NCBI GenBank assembly: GCA_013360405.1
Contig: JABWBR010000005.1
Location: forward strand, 32,569-96,568
DNA: 64,000 bases
Origin: Saprospiraceae bacterium
GTDB taxonomy: Bacteria > Bacteroidota > Bacteroidia > Chitinophagales > Saprospiraceae
Direction of reading: 5' to 3'
This document shows positions 8,632 to 17,630 of this stretch, in pieces. Made by a program: the position numbers and the translations under genes. Position 1 is the stretch's first letter. Every line of letters starts with the position of its first letter. The notes beneath the pieces are model-generated. The model saw only the letters and a program-made list of their open reading frames with translations. It ran no database searches and was not told where the DNA came from.

Positions 8632-9870
8632 TTAAAAATCCGTGATTGTCTGTTCAATAATCTCGCAGCATTCCGCCATTTGCGCCAGCGTCATAACCAG
8701 CGGCGGAGCAAAACGAATAATATTGCCGTGCGTAGGTTTGGCCAATAAGCCGTTATCTGCCAGCTTCAGGCAAATCTGCCAGGCGGTTTGCCCTTCTTCT
8801 TCGTCGTCAATCACGATGGCATTGAGCAACCCTTTGCCCCGTACCAGTTTGACGATATCGGTTTTTTCCACCAGGTTGTGCTGCATATATTCCCGGAAGT
8901 AGTTGCCCAATTGAAAGGCATTTTCAGCGAGGTTTTCTTCTTTGATCACCTCGAGCGCTTCTAAGGCCACGGCGCAGGCCAACGGATTGCCGCCGTAGGT
9001 GGAGCCGTGTTCGCCCGGGTGGATGGTGAGCATGATCTCATCGTTGGCAAGCACTGCGGAGACGGGTAGGACGCCGCCCGACAAGGCTTTCCCGAGGACG
9101 AGGATATCGGGTTTTACGCCTTCGTAATCGCAGCACAGCATCTTACCCGTGCGGGCCAGACCGGTTTGTACTTCGTCGGCGATAAACAACACATTGCTTT
9201 TTTTGCATAGCTCGTAGGCCTTTTTCAGGTACCCTTCATCGGGTACTACTACGCCGGCTTCTCCCTGTATGGGCTCGATCATAAATCCCGCCACGTTGGG
9301 ATCTTTTAGCGCTTCCTCAAGGGCGGCCAGGTCGTTATAGGGGATGATCACGTAGCCGGGCATAAACGGCCCAAAACCTGTGGTGCTGCTAGGGTCGGTA
9401 GAAGCCGAGATAGCGGCCAGGGTACGCCCCCAGAAATTATTTCGCGCAAAGATGACCTTGGCCTGGTTGGTGGGCACACCTTTCACGGTATAAGCCCATT
9501 TTCGACAGAGCTTCATAGCCGTTTCGCCGCCTTCTACGCCGGTATTCATGGGTAAAACGCGGTCGTAGCCAAAATAAGAAGTAATATATTTTTCAAACCT
9601 GCCCAGGCGGTCGTTGTAGAAAGCCCTGGAGGTAAGTGTCAGTTTTTGTGCCTGCTCCACCAATGCGTTAATAATGCGTGGATGGCAATGCCCCTGGTTG
9701 ACGGCTGAATACGCCGACAAAAAGTCGTAGTACTGTTTGCCTTCCACATCCCACACGTGAACGCCTTTGCCCCTGGATAACACTACGGGGATAGGGTGGT
9801 AATTGTGGGCGCCGTAACGGTCTTCCAAATGCATCAAATCCTGTGAGGACATTGTGAATTCCTTGATCAT
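8632..9870 (-). CDS. rocD: Ornithine--oxo-acid aminotransferase
   Basis: 412 residues, a fold-type I class III aminotransferase moving the delta-amino group of ornithine to 2-oxoglutarate to give glutamate 5-semialdehyde (arginine/proline interconversion). Landmarks are [14 protein letters not shown] near the N-terminus, [10 protein letters not shown], the PLP-site stretch [13 protein letters not shown] and the PLP lysine in [10 protein letters not shown]. Length fits the family. The ATG at 9870 overlaps the upstream TGA as ATGA, which favours translational coupling; a second in-frame ATG at 9852 gives [14 protein letters not shown] and is an alternative start. The OAT name is confident from the RYGAHNYHP signature, although acetylornithine aminotransferase is a close relative. 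Confidence 0.93.
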   Translation of the reverse strand: MIKEFTMSSQDLMHLEDRYGAHNYHPIPVVLSRGKGVHVWDVEGKQYYDFLSAYSAVNQGHCHPRIINALVEQAQKLTLTSRAFYNDRLGRFEKYITSYFGYDRVLPMNTGVEGGETAMKLCRKWAYTVKGVPTNQAKVIFARNNFWGRTLAAISASTDPSSTTGFGPFMPGYVIIPYNDLAALEEALKDPNVAGFMIEPIQGEAGVVVPDEGYLKKAYELCKKSNVLFIADEVQTGLARTGKMLCCDYEGVKPDILVLGKALSGGVLPVSAVLANDEIMLTIHPGEHGSTYGGNPLACAVALEALEVIKEENLAENAFQLGNYFREYMQHNLVEKTDIVKLVRGKGLLNAIVIDDEEEGQTAWQICLKLADNGLLAKPTHGNIIRFAPPLVMTLAQMAECCEIIEQTITDF

Positions 9871-10499
9871 AATAATTTGATTTTATCTTGTTGGTGGCGG
9901 TATTTTTCCCATTGATCAATGCGGAGTATGGTTACCCCTTTTTCGGTCATTTCTTCGATTGCAGGCCCCATTTCTCCCCGGCAGCCATCTAAAAAAACAT
10001 ACGTATCGAAACCCAATTCGAGGGCTTGCAGGGCGGTATTTTTTACACTTGTTTCTATGGGTAATCCCATGATATACAGCACGGTGACGTGTTGGCTGCG
10101 CAAGTAATCGAGTAAACCGGTATCTACTTTCTGATCTGCATCGGCAAAAGCGCTGAAGTTATCTGCCTGCGCGGTAGTGCCGGTATCAATGATCTTGCTA
10201 ATTTGAGAAGTGTGGAGTTTTGGGGTAAATTCAGCGCCAAAACCTCCCTGAACGCAGTGCATCGTCCAGAGCAGTTGCGGTTGACCGTTTATCTCGATGA
10301 TCTGCCCGGGGCGCCTCCAGGGATGCATAGCTGCAAAACTGCTATGATCGGCAGGATGCCATTGCCGGGTAGCTATTACCTGTTCAAAATGGGGGATAAG
10401 GCGATTAGCTACCGGAATAACTGCTTCGCCTTCGGGTACTTCGATTGCGCCGCCAAAACAAAGGTCGTTTTGCAAGTCGATAAGGAGTAAAGCCTTCAT
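9867..10499 (-). CDS. Nicotinamidase-like (PncA/isochorismatase fold) protein with lost active-site residues; probable pseudoenzyme
   Basis: 210 residues, alignable end to end with bacterial PncA ([35 protein letters not shown]..., LDGCRG). Active nicotinamidases use an Asp-Lys-Cys triad plus an Asp/His/His metal site. Here Asp8 is kept, but the Lys position reads Thr106 (IIDTGT for FHKGE), the Cys position reads Ser151 (IETSVK for TDYCVK), and the metal Asp is Gln46 (RQWHP for QDWHP); His48 and His59 remain. Normal nicotinamide deamidation is therefore unlikely. It is co-transcribed with rocD (ATGA overlap) and has its own promoter box 5 nt before ATG. It may regulate, bind a ligand, or have a changed chemistry; I cannot tell which. 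Confidence 0.85.
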   Translation of the reverse strand: MKALLLIDLQNDLCFGGAIEVPEGEAVIPVANRLIPHFEQVIATRQWHPADHSSFAAMHPWRRPGQIIEINGQPQLLWTMHCVQGGFGAEFTPKLHTSQISKIIDTGTTAQADNFSAFADADQKVDTGLLDYLRSQHVTVLYIMGLPIETSVKNTALQALELGFDTYVFLDGCRGEMGPAIEEMTEKGVTILRIDQWEKYRHQQDKIKLL

Positions 10500-10504
10500 A
10501 ACTG

Positions 10505-10512
10505 CAAAAATA
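10505..10512 (-). promoter_or_regulatory. -7 promoter box (TATTTTTG) of the nicotinamidase-like/rocD operon
   Basis: On the minus strand TATTTTTG fits TAnnTTTG exactly and is followed by CAGTT and the ATG at 10499. Only 5 nt separate box and start codon, so the transcript should begin at or next to the ATG. A TTTG further upstream lies at 12-nt spacing, too close for a normal -33. Confidence 0.55.
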
Positions 10513-10518
10513 ACCGAT

Positions 10519-11169
10519 TTACACCAAAGTTCCGTCTTTCATTTCAACCCTTCTATCGCTCATATGCGCCAATTCCTGGTTGTGGGTAACGATTACGAAG
10601 GTTTGGTTAAAATCTTTTCGCAAATTGAAGATGAGTTGGTGCAACTCTTGAGAGGACGCCGAGTCGAGGTTTCCGGAAGGTTCATCGGCATATACGATAT
10701 TGGGTTGGTTGATGAGTGCCCGGGCTACAGCTACGCGCTGCTGTTCGCCTCCCGACAATTGCATGGGCTTGTGGGTGAGTCGTTCGGAAAGCCCTAGGTA
10801 GTCAAGCAGGTCTTTGGCGCGTTCTTCTACTTTTGAAGGCCGCTCTCCCAGTATCAGCCCCGGGATGCACACGTTTTCGAGGGCTGTAAACTCAGGCAGC
10901 AGGTGGTGAAATTGGAATACGAACCCAATATGGCGGTTTCTGAAGGCCGCCAGTTTTTTGGTGTTAAGCAGAAATACTTCTTCGTTGTTGAGCAAAAGCT
11001 TGCCGCTGTCAGGGCGGTCTAGTGTACCGAGAATATGCAATAGCGTACTTTTGCCTGCACCCGATTTGCCGACAATCGATACGATCTCGCCTTTCTCCAC
11101 CGTAAAATTAACGCCCTTAAGCACGTGAAGCGAGCCGTATGATTTATGAATGTCAATAACTTGTATCAC
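10519..11169 (-). CDS. ABC transporter ATP-binding protein (LolD/MacB-ATPase type)
   Basis: 216 residues. Walker A GKSGAGKS near residue 36, the Q-loop region FVFQFHHLLPEF, the signature LSGGEQQRVAVARAL and Walker B VYADEPSGNLD are all intact, as is the H-loop (VTHNQELAHM). The short LolD-like form and the EFTALENV segment indicate the family that powers lipoprotein release (LolCDE) or FtsX/MacB-type permeases. No permease is adjacent, so the partner is encoded elsewhere. The start codon is GTG at 11169 (VIQVIDIHKSYG); no better ATG lies upstream. It is followed after 6 nt by the promoter box of the nicotinamidase-like gene. Confidence 0.88.
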   Translation of the reverse strand: MIQVIDIHKSYGSLHVLKGVNFTVEKGEIVSIVGKSGAGKSTLLHILGTLDRPDSGKLLLNNEEVFLLNTKKLAAFRNRHIGFVFQFHHLLPEFTALENVCIPGLILGERPSKVEERAKDLLDYLGLSERLTHKPMQLSGGEQQRVAVARALINQPNIVYADEPSGNLDSASSQELHQLIFNLRKDFNQTFVIVTHNQELAHMSDRRVEMKDGTLV

Positions 11170-11283
11170 CGATATCTTGGTTTGCGCCGCAAAATAGAAA
11201 GATGTAACACAAAATCAAAACGATAGCGCTTGACCTTTTGAAAGTAAGTACTAATTTTATGACCTTTCATAATAGCTACTATC

Positions 11284-11841
11284 TTGCAACAAGTATACAG
11301 CGATCAGGAGCTCAACATATTACTGAAATCTGATAGTGAGGCAGCGATTGAGTGGATGTTCAAGCGTTATTATGCTTTTTTATGCCAGACGGTGTATAAA
11401 ATCATTCCCAAAGGCGAGGTAGCCGAAGATATCATCCAGGAACTTTTTGCCGACTTATGGCGAAAACGGGGACAACTGGAATTCACGGGCAGCATACAGG
11501 GATATCTGAGAAGAGCTGCCGTAAATAAAACGCTGAATTATATTCGCGACAATAAATTCAGGTTTGAAGAAGAGGAGCAGATCGCCCAAATGCCGAGCGA
11601 CCACTCACCGGCAGGCGCACTGGTTGAAATGACGGAGTTGCAGGGAGCTATTGACAAGGCTGTGGATGCACTTCCCGAACGCTGCCGGGTAGTTTTCGCG
11701 CTTAGCCGCTTTGAACAATTTTCTCACCAGGAGATTGCACAGCAATTGGGGATCTCGGTGAAGACGGTGGAAAATCAGATTACCAAAGCGCTGAGAATAC
11801 TGCGCGATGAACTGGCGCCGTACATTAAGACGGATAGCTGA
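11284..11841 (+). CDS. ECF RNA polymerase sigma factor (FecI-like)
   Basis: 185 residues. Region 2 holds WMFKRYYAFLCQTVYKI and the -10-recognition helix area EDIIQELFADLWRKR; region 4 holds a helix-turn-helix, FEQFSHQEIAQQLGISVKTVENQ. No anti-sigma sequence is fused. The frame opens with TTG at 11284 (LQQVYSDQEL); upstream ATGs are in other frames, so a TTG start or a later start at residue ~26 must be considered. It heads a classic cell-surface-signalling locus with FecR anti-sigma, STN-TonB receptor and DUF4249 lipoprotein downstream. The likely target is transcription of the receptor genes when the ligand is bound. Confidence 0.88.
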   Translation: MQQVYSDQELNILLKSDSEAAIEWMFKRYYAFLCQTVYKIIPKGEVAEDIIQELFADLWRKRGQLEFTGSIQGYLRRAAVNKTLNYIRDNKFRFEEEEQIAQMPSDHSPAGALVEMTELQGAIDKAVDALPERCRVVFALSRFEQFSHQEIAQQLGISVKTVENQITKALRILRDELAPYIKTDS

Positions 11842-11954
11842 CATTTCTATTTATAAATATAAGCCAAGTAATAGGGGCTGCGTAAGTTGTGCGTGTCTTG
11901 GAGGTGAAATGTAACCTCACAAATGTGAGCGGATAGATCTAGCGAACAATTGTA

Positions 11955-12920
11955 ATGAGCAAAGACAGAAACATAAAAGATTTTATTCGGGATATGGAAG
12001 GCCGAAAGAATGCCCCTATCCCCAAGCCGACCCAATCAGGAACCGACCCATTGGAGCAGATATGGAATTGGACCGGTGATTATACCGGTAAATTTAACCC
12101 CGATACGGATGCCGCCTGGCAGCGCTTTAAAGCCGAAAGAGATAAAGAAAATTCATCCTTGCGAATTGTACGCCGCCCGGTCCAACGGTGGTGGTCGTAT
12201 GCTGCTGCAATATTGTTGCTCATTGGGGGCGCAGGTGTATGGAAGGCTTATTTTCAAAAACCAGCCATACTGGTGGTACAATCCACAGATATACAAAGAG
12301 AAATACAATTAGCCGACGGGACCAGGGTCGTACTTAATAGCGGTAGCGAATTGCGCTACCCGGCCAATATAGCCACTGCGTCCGGCAGGGAAGTGGAGCT
12401 TACCGGCGAAGCATACTTTGATGTAGCCCACGATGCCGGCCGACGCTTTGTAATCCATACTACCGCTGCCGATGTGGCTGTGTTGGGTACTGCTTTCAAT
12501 TTGCGCGCCGTACCCCGGGAATCGTCCGTGGAAGTGGAAGTGGAAAGAGGACTGGTTGAACTCCGTGCTGCCGACGGCACGTATGCTGCCCGTATCAAAC
12601 CCAGGCAAAGGGGCGTGTACAACCCCGGCGCCGGCATATCTATCCAAAAAGAACCCGCACTTAACGCCTTATCCTGGCGCACCGGCAAACTGGTCTTCGT
12701 AGGACGCCCGGTGCATGAAGCAGTCAAAGAAATTGGCCGTTATTACGGCGCTACTATCGATTTGAGTGCATCCGGCATCGGCGATTGTCTGTTTACCTCC
12801 AATTTTGACAAAGTGCCGCTAAATCGCGCTTTGGACGCTATTTCTGCTGTATACGGTGCTAAAGTCGTAAAAAAAGACGCTGCGCATTTTGTAGTTAAGG
12901 GGGGTAATTGTAACCGATAG
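11955..12920 (+). CDS. FecR-family anti-sigma factor
   Basis: 321 residues. The cytoplasmic N-terminus (1-75) is followed by one membrane helix (WWSYAAAILLLIGGAGVW, ~77-94), then the periplasmic FecR domain (~110-215; DGTRVVLNSGSELRYP, LTGEAYFDVAHD, VLGTAFNLRA) and a C-terminal DUF4974-type domain (~245-320; GRPVHEAVKEIGRYYGATI, LDAISAVYGAKV). It should hold the preceding ECF factor inactive and receive the signal from the receptor's STN domain across the periplasm. The 113-nt gap from the sigma gene contains two short inverted repeats (GAGGT...ACCTC and CTCAC-AAAT-GTGAG near 11901-11929) of unknown role. Confidence 0.92.
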   Translation: MSKDRNIKDFIRDMEGRKNAPIPKPTQSGTDPLEQIWNWTGDYTGKFNPDTDAAWQRFKAERDKENSSLRIVRRPVQRWWSYAAAILLLIGGAGVWKAYFQKPAILVVQSTDIQREIQLADGTRVVLNSGSELRYPANIATASGREVELTGEAYFDVAHDAGRRFVIHTTAADVAVLGTAFNLRAVPRESSVEVEVERGLVELRAADGTYAARIKPRQRGVYNPGAGISIQKEPALNALSWRTGKLVFVGRPVHEAVKEIGRYYGATIDLSASGIGDCLFTSNFDKVPLNRALDAISAVYGAKVVKKDAAHFVVKGGNCNR

Positions 12921-13036
12921 ACAAAAATTTCTTTTTTTTCGCTGCATGTCACTATTTTAGCATGAAATACACGAATGCCGTTCGCAGCGTGTAAGGGTAT
13001 CGGGCCGTTATACCTCTTTGCAACTACCTGTATTTC

Positions 13037-15709
13037 ATGAATCAACGCTACACTATTGCTTTTTTCTTTTTGATGGCATACGCCTGCGCATCTTGGGGAC
13101 AAACTCCCCTTCAACAGCGCATAAGCCTGCAGGAAGGTAATGTGCAACTGGTGGATGCCTTGAGTGCATTGGTTGTAAAAGCTAATGTTAAACTCGTCTT
13201 TGATCCGGGCATCATTCCCGATACCCGGGTAAACGCCACTGTCCAATATAAACCTTTGAAGGAGGTGCTCGACCTTTGGTTGTCCGGCACAAGGGTTCGC
13301 TATCGACTAAACGAAAATTTGATTTTACTGGAACAAGTAGCTACCCCACCACCGGTTTCGACTTTTACCGTTAGCGGCACCTTAAAAGACGCCCTTAGCG
13401 GAGAACTGCTCATTGGCGCATATGTGAGGGACAGTCTGAGCGGTAAAACGGCAGTGACCAACGAATACGGCTTTTTTAGCCTGTCGCTGTTGGGCGATAA
13501 GGCACTGATACAATGTTATTACCTGGGTTATGAATCGCTTAGCGTGCCCCTGAACGCCCAAAGCGCCAAATCGCAGGTCTTTTTGTTGAGCCCGTCGCCG
13601 CTTTCTTTTCCGGTGGTTGTAGTGAGGCCCACACTGGAGCAAACGCCCGCCTCGGGCAGTGATGCGCAGATTATCAAAGGCGAAGACCTTAATCTTACTC
13701 CTTCGCTGCTTGGCGAACCCGACCTGATACGCATGCTGCCGCTGTTGCCCGGCGTAACTACAGGTACAGACGGTGTAGAGGGTATTCACGTAAGGGGTGG
13801 CAACCCCGAACAAAACCTGGTGCTTATCGACGATGTGCCGGTGTATAATATCTATCACGTGGCCGGCGTATTTTCGGTATTTAATACCAGTGCCATTCGC
13901 ACGGCAGAAATTATCAAAGGCGGCTTTCCGGCCAGGTATGGCGGCCGCTTATCCTCCGTGCTCAATGTGCGCACAAAAGAAGGCAATAGCCAACGCTATA
14001 GCGGTGAATTCAACCTGGGAATGCTGGCCCTGCGGGCTACGCTGGAAGGGCCTGTCATTAAAGACAAATGCGCCTTCTTTATTTCAGGAAGGCAATCTTT
14101 TTTGGATTGGTACATCCGGCCCCTGTCGAGTTATCTGAAAGAAAACAGAGGGGAGCGGGGCGACATCGGCTACCAGTTTCACGACCTAAATGCCAAGCTG
14201 CACTACCGGTTTTCCTTTAAAGACGTGCTTTACCTAAGCTATTACAATGGCAGTGATTTTTACAACAACGACGGCTTTAGAAGTGATACGCTCATTTTTT
14301 TGGCCAATAACAAGGATACCTTGCGCTACCGCTCCGATCAAAGCTATGTAGAACAACTGGAGTGGGGCAATAAAATAGCCTCCCTGCGCTGGAACCATAT
14401 TTTCGGTGACAAATTGTTTTCAAATACCGTGCTCACATACAGTAAATTGGAGGTAGGACTCCATTATTATGATACGGATTCAGTGATCAACCTGCGCAAC
14501 CAATCGACAGAATACAAAGTCTTTAATATCGGCGACTTTAGGTCGGCTATCGAAGATATAGGTATCAAAAGCGATTTCGACTTGTCGATGACGGACAAAC
14601 GCACCGTGCGTTTTGGCGCGGGAATAACCCGGCGCTTTTTTTCACCTGGCGCGCTGGCCTACGACGACGGTATCGGCAATGTAGACCCCGGCACGATAAA
14701 AAACGAGTCAATCGGCACACTCGAATATTTTGCCTACATGGAACAGGTATGGCGGCTCAAAAACGGCGGATTGATCAATGCAGGCGTACACGGCGCCGGC
14801 CTTAGGGTACAAAATAAAAGCTATTTTTCGCCGCAACCCCGCCTTGCCGCCATGCTTCCGTTGGGACGAGCCACTGCACTCAGGCTCTATGGCAGCCGTA
14901 TGACCCAGTTCCTGCATTTGCTGTCGAGTTCCGGCATCGGACTGCCTACCGATCTTTGGGTACCCGCTACCGCTAAGATAAAACCCGGACAAGCCTGGCA
15001 GGCAGGCGCCGGTTTTGACGTCGAGATAAAGCGCTTATTTGATTTTTCGGCCGATATTTACTTTAAATACATGACAGACCTCGTCAGCTTTAGCGAAGGT
15101 GCTTTTTTTCTCAACGACTGGCAGGAAAACGTGACTATAGGCAACGGACGTTCTTACGGACTGGAATTGATGTGGAAAAAAAGCACGCCGAAAACAACTG
15201 CCTGGGTAGCTTATTCGCTGAGTTGGACCGACAGACAGTTTGATAAGATTAACTTCGGTCGCCGTTATCCGTTTAAATACGATAGGCGCCATGATCTGAA
15301 AATTGTGGTATCACAAAAACTGACTAAGTGGCTCAGCATATCTGCCGATTGGGTGTTTAGCTCAGGTTTTGCCTTTAGTATCCCATTGGAGCAGTTTAAT
15401 GTGGATCTGACGGATATTATTTTTCCTCCACAAGTAGTGGGGGCGCTCGCTTTCGGTAATAAAAACCAATACCGGATGCCCAATTACCACCGGCTCGATA
15501 TTAGCGCAAATTTTAATTTTGGAAAACGGAGCCTGCGCCATCGCATCCAATTGGGGGTTTACAACGTTTATAACAGGCGTAACCCTTTGTATTACAATGT
15601 GCGAACCCGGTATGTCAACGAGAATTACGCCATCAGGGCTAAAAAGGAGTTTGTGCAGACCACGCTGATTCCGTTTTTACCCTCGCTCAATTACGCGGTA
15701 TCTTTTTAA
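13037..15709 (+). CDS. TonB-dependent outer-membrane receptor with STN signalling domain
   Basis: 890 residues. The signal peptide ends ...YACASWGQ; an STN domain follows (~27-90, QRISLQEGNVQLVDALSALV), then a carboxypeptidase-regulatory-like beta domain (~110-185, VSGTLKDALSGELLIGAYV), the plug (~200-320, LLPGVTTGTDGVEGIHVRGGNPEQ and NTSAIRTAEIIKGGFPARYGG) and a 22-strand-type barrel to the C-terminus (...NYAVSF, ending in Phe as expected for BamA substrates). The STN domain and the upstream sigma/FecR pair indicate a transducer receptor. The substrate is unknown; no SusD partner is present, and a DUF4249 lipoprotein follows after 14 nt instead. Confidence 0.93.
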   Translation: MNQRYTIAFFFLMAYACASWGQTPLQQRISLQEGNVQLVDALSALVVKANVKLVFDPGIIPDTRVNATVQYKPLKEVLDLWLSGTRVRYRLNENLILLEQVATPPPVSTFTVSGTLKDALSGELLIGAYVRDSLSGKTAVTNEYGFFSLSLLGDKALIQCYYLGYESLSVPLNAQSAKSQVFLLSPSPLSFPVVVVRPTLEQTPASGSDAQIIKGEDLNLTPSLLGEPDLIRMLPLLPGVTTGTDGVEGIHVRGGNPEQNLVLIDDVPVYNIYHVAGVFSVFNTSAIRTAEIIKGGFPARYGGRLSSVLNVRTKEGNSQRYSGEFNLGMLALRATLEGPVIKDKCAFFISGRQSFLDWYIRPLSSYLKENRGERGDIGYQFHDLNAKLHYRFSFKDVLYLSYYNGSDFYNNDGFRSDTLIFLANNKDTLRYRSDQSYVEQLEWGNKIASLRWNHIFGDKLFSNTVLTYSKLEVGLHYYDTDSVINLRNQSTEYKVFNIGDFRSAIEDIGIKSDFDLSMTDKRTVRFGAGITRRFFSPGALAYDDGIGNVDPGTIKNESIGTLEYFAYMEQVWRLKNGGLINAGVHGAGLRVQNKSYFSPQPRLAAMLPLGRATALRLYGSRMTQFLHLLSSSGIGLPTDLWVPATAKIKPGQAWQAGAGFDVEIKRLFDFSADIYFKYMTDLVSFSEGAFFLNDWQENVTIGNGRSYGLELMWKKSTPKTTAWVAYSLSWTDRQFDKINFGRRYPFKYDRRHDLKIVVSQKLTKWLSISADWVFSSGFAFSIPLEQFNVDLTDIIFPPQVVGALAFGNKNQYRMPNYHRLDISANFNFGKRSLRHRIQLGVYNVYNRRNPLYYNVRTRYVNENYAIRAKKEFVQTTLIPFLPSLNYAVSF

Positions 15710-15723
15710 TAAATATATCTGCT

Positions 15724-16635
15724 ATGCGGCTTTGGATGCTGTTATTGGGGGTAATGTGTATGGCTGCTACCTGCGAAAAACCGGTAGAGTTAGACCTTCC
15801 CTTGCCGGATCCTAAGCTGGTAGTGGTGAGCAATTTTACCACAGGTGAAGCAATGCGGGTGAGGGTCTCCCGCAGCCGATCTATCCTCGATGACTCGCCC
15901 GAAGACTATATCGCCGATGCGGTAGTGGAATTGTTTAATGAAGACGATCAAATTATTGAGCAACTCAATCTCGTGATTCCGCAGATTAACCGCGTATCGC
16001 CCTATTATACTACCCAAGGCGCCGTTATCGCACCGGGCGAGACCTACAAACTAAAAGTCAGAGCCCCGGGTTTCGAGCCGGTAATGTCGAAAAGCGCAAT
16101 CCCACCCCGTATTCAGATCCAACAGTTCTCGGTATCGGGGCTTACCTCTAGTCCAGGAAGTCAACCTGGCAGTGTGCGCTACGATTACCAGGTCTCGTTG
16201 AGCTTTTCTGATCCCGGTGCGCAGACGAATTATTACCACCTCAATTTTTTTCAGCAAGTACAGGATATTGTAGTAGAGCAGAGCTACCTGCAGCCGGTAG
16301 TGTTTAGCCCGTTTACCGATAATAATTATTTGCTGGCCTATTTCGCAGGAGGGGTGCTTATAGAAGATGAGCCCTTTAACGGCAAAACTATATCGTATAC
16401 CTTTCCTATGTCCATCGAAATTTATCCTTCTTATCAGTTGCTCGGCAAGATATATGTAGAGTTGCGCACCACTTCCGAGGAATATTATCTCTTCCACAAC
16501 TCCCTGAGCCGCCAGCAGACCAACAACAGCGGCACCAACGGAGAGCCTATCTTTATTTACAACAACATCGAAAACGGCCATGGCATTTTTGCCGGGTATA
16601 ATTTCTCTCTCGATTCTCTGAATGTAATCAATTGA
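15724..16635 (+). CDS. DUF4249 lipoprotein, partner of the TonB receptor
   Basis: 303 residues. A short lipoprotein signal with Cys at about residue 17 (MCMAATCEKP) is followed by the DUF4249 pattern: KPVELDLP, KLVVVSNFTTGEAMRVRVSRSRSI, VVELFNEDD and a GETYKLKVRAPGFEPVMSKSAIP block. The family almost always follows a TonB-dependent receptor in Bacteroidota and is thought to be a surface- or periplasm-exposed accessory; its biochemical role is not established. The gene starts 14 nt after the receptor stop, so it is co-transcribed. The 200 nt downstream are AT-rich with no gene. Confidence 0.85.
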   Translation: MRLWMLLLGVMCMAATCEKPVELDLPLPDPKLVVVSNFTTGEAMRVRVSRSRSILDDSPEDYIADAVVELFNEDDQIIEQLNLVIPQINRVSPYYTTQGAVIAPGETYKLKVRAPGFEPVMSKSAIPPRIQIQQFSVSGLTSSPGSQPGSVRYDYQVSLSFSDPGAQTNYYHLNFFQQVQDIVVEQSYLQPVVFSPFTDNNYLLAYFAGGVLIEDEPFNGKTISYTFPMSIEIYPSYQLLGKIYVELRTTSEEYYLFHNSLSRQQTNNSGTNGEPIFIYNNIENGHGIFAGYNFSLDSLNVIN

Positions 16636-16832
16636 TATACAGGTTGATAGTAAATTAATGCCGTGATTTGTTTTATTATTAAAAATAATACAAAATAATA
16701 ATTGGCATATATTGATCGGTCTAAAAAAAAGAAACGGCAGGGTAGGGGGGAGACCAATAATCGGTGTCTATACTCTTGAAACGGCCAACTATCATCGGCC
16801 GGGAAAGCACTGATTTTTTGCACTATCTAAAA

Positions 16833-17522
16833 ATGGGCATTATGGGAGTCGATACGCAACTCGATTTTTGGGCACAAATTTCTTTTTTTAATAACATCAC
16901 CCCAGCTGAAAAAGCCTTTCTGCAAGAGGTAGCTACATACGAAGTCAAACCCAAATACAGCTTCATCTATCTTCCTGGAGATCTTTCGGATACCGTATAT
17001 TTTCTGGTAAAAGGCGCCGTCAAGATCGGCACGCACTCTGCCGACGGCCGTGAAGTCATCAAATCGCTGATTCACCCCACTGCCTTATTTGGCGAAATGG
17101 GCCTGGTCGGCGAATCACAACGCCAGGATTTTGCACAGGTGCTCAAAGAAGACGTGCATCTCTACGCCGTGAAAGTGGATGACTTCAAAAAACTGATGCG
17201 CCAGAATTTTGATTTGTGCAGCAATATCATGACGTCATTCGGCAACCGCCTCATCAAGGCGGAGAACAAGCTGGAGTCGCTGATCTTCAAAGATGCCCGC
17301 ACGCGTATTGTAGAGTTTATCAAAGAATCGGTAAACATCCGCGGTCGCAAGGTAGGTTACGAAATGCTGCTAAAGCACTCCCTGACCCACCAGGATATCG
17401 CTAATATTACCTGCACTTCCCGCCAAACGGTTACGCTGGTACTCAACGAGCTCCGCAAGTCCGACCTGATCTACTTTAATAGAGGCAAGATTCTGGTAAG
17501 GGATATGGCACGGCTGGCCTAG
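16833..17522 (+). CDS. Crp/Fnr-family transcriptional regulator
   Basis: About 229 residues from ATG 16833; the frame also allows ATG 16842 and a GTG at 16764, which would add 23 residues without homology-like features. The cyclic-nucleotide-binding-type beta-roll spans ~20-130 (IYLPGDLSDTVYFLVKGAVKIG, FGEMGLVGESQRQDFAQ), followed by the dimer helix and a C-terminal winged helix (LTHQDIANITCTSRQTVTLVLNELRKSDLI). There is no N-terminal Cys cluster as in FNR, so oxygen sensing through an Fe-S cluster is unlikely. Ligand and regulon are unknown. It is monocistronic and converges on the M23 peptidase gene across a GAG-rich repeat. Confidence 0.88.
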   Translation: MGIMGVDTQLDFWAQISFFNNITPAEKAFLQEVATYEVKPKYSFIYLPGDLSDTVYFLVKGAVKIGTHSADGREVIKSLIHPTALFGEMGLVGESQRQDFAQVLKEDVHLYAVKVDDFKKLMRQNFDLCSNIMTSFGNRLIKAENKLESLIFKDARTRIVEFIKESVNIRGRKVGYEMLLKHSLTHQDIANITCTSRQTVTLVLNELRKSDLIYFNRGKILVRDMARLA

Positions 17523-17560
17523 AAGGAGGGAGAGAGTGTGAGAGCGAGGGAGTGAGAGAA
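17523..17560. repeat. GAG-rich degenerate short-repeat tract at a convergent junction (family copy 1)
   Basis: It starts directly after the TAG of the Crp/Fnr gene. The purine-rich tract contains GGAGGGAGAGAG followed by GTGAGAG and GAGGGAG variants. The same 12-mer occurs at 31710-31745 (+ strand) and on the minus strand at 20987-21025. The rest of the spacer up to 17630 carries four scattered GTCACC words (CCGTCACCTCGTCACC near 17587). I see no gene in it. Confidence 0.75.
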
Positions 17561-17630
17561 GTCACCCACCTGGCATTCTTCTATGCCGTCACCTCGTCAC
17601 CAACTCGGCCAGTTCAAAGACGTCACCCCC

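Noticed and set aside
11842..11954. Inverted repeats GAGGT...ACCTC and CTCAC-AAAT-GTGAG between sigma and FecR genes as an operator
   Set aside because: Stems are only 5 bp, and no matching copies were found upstream of other genes here.
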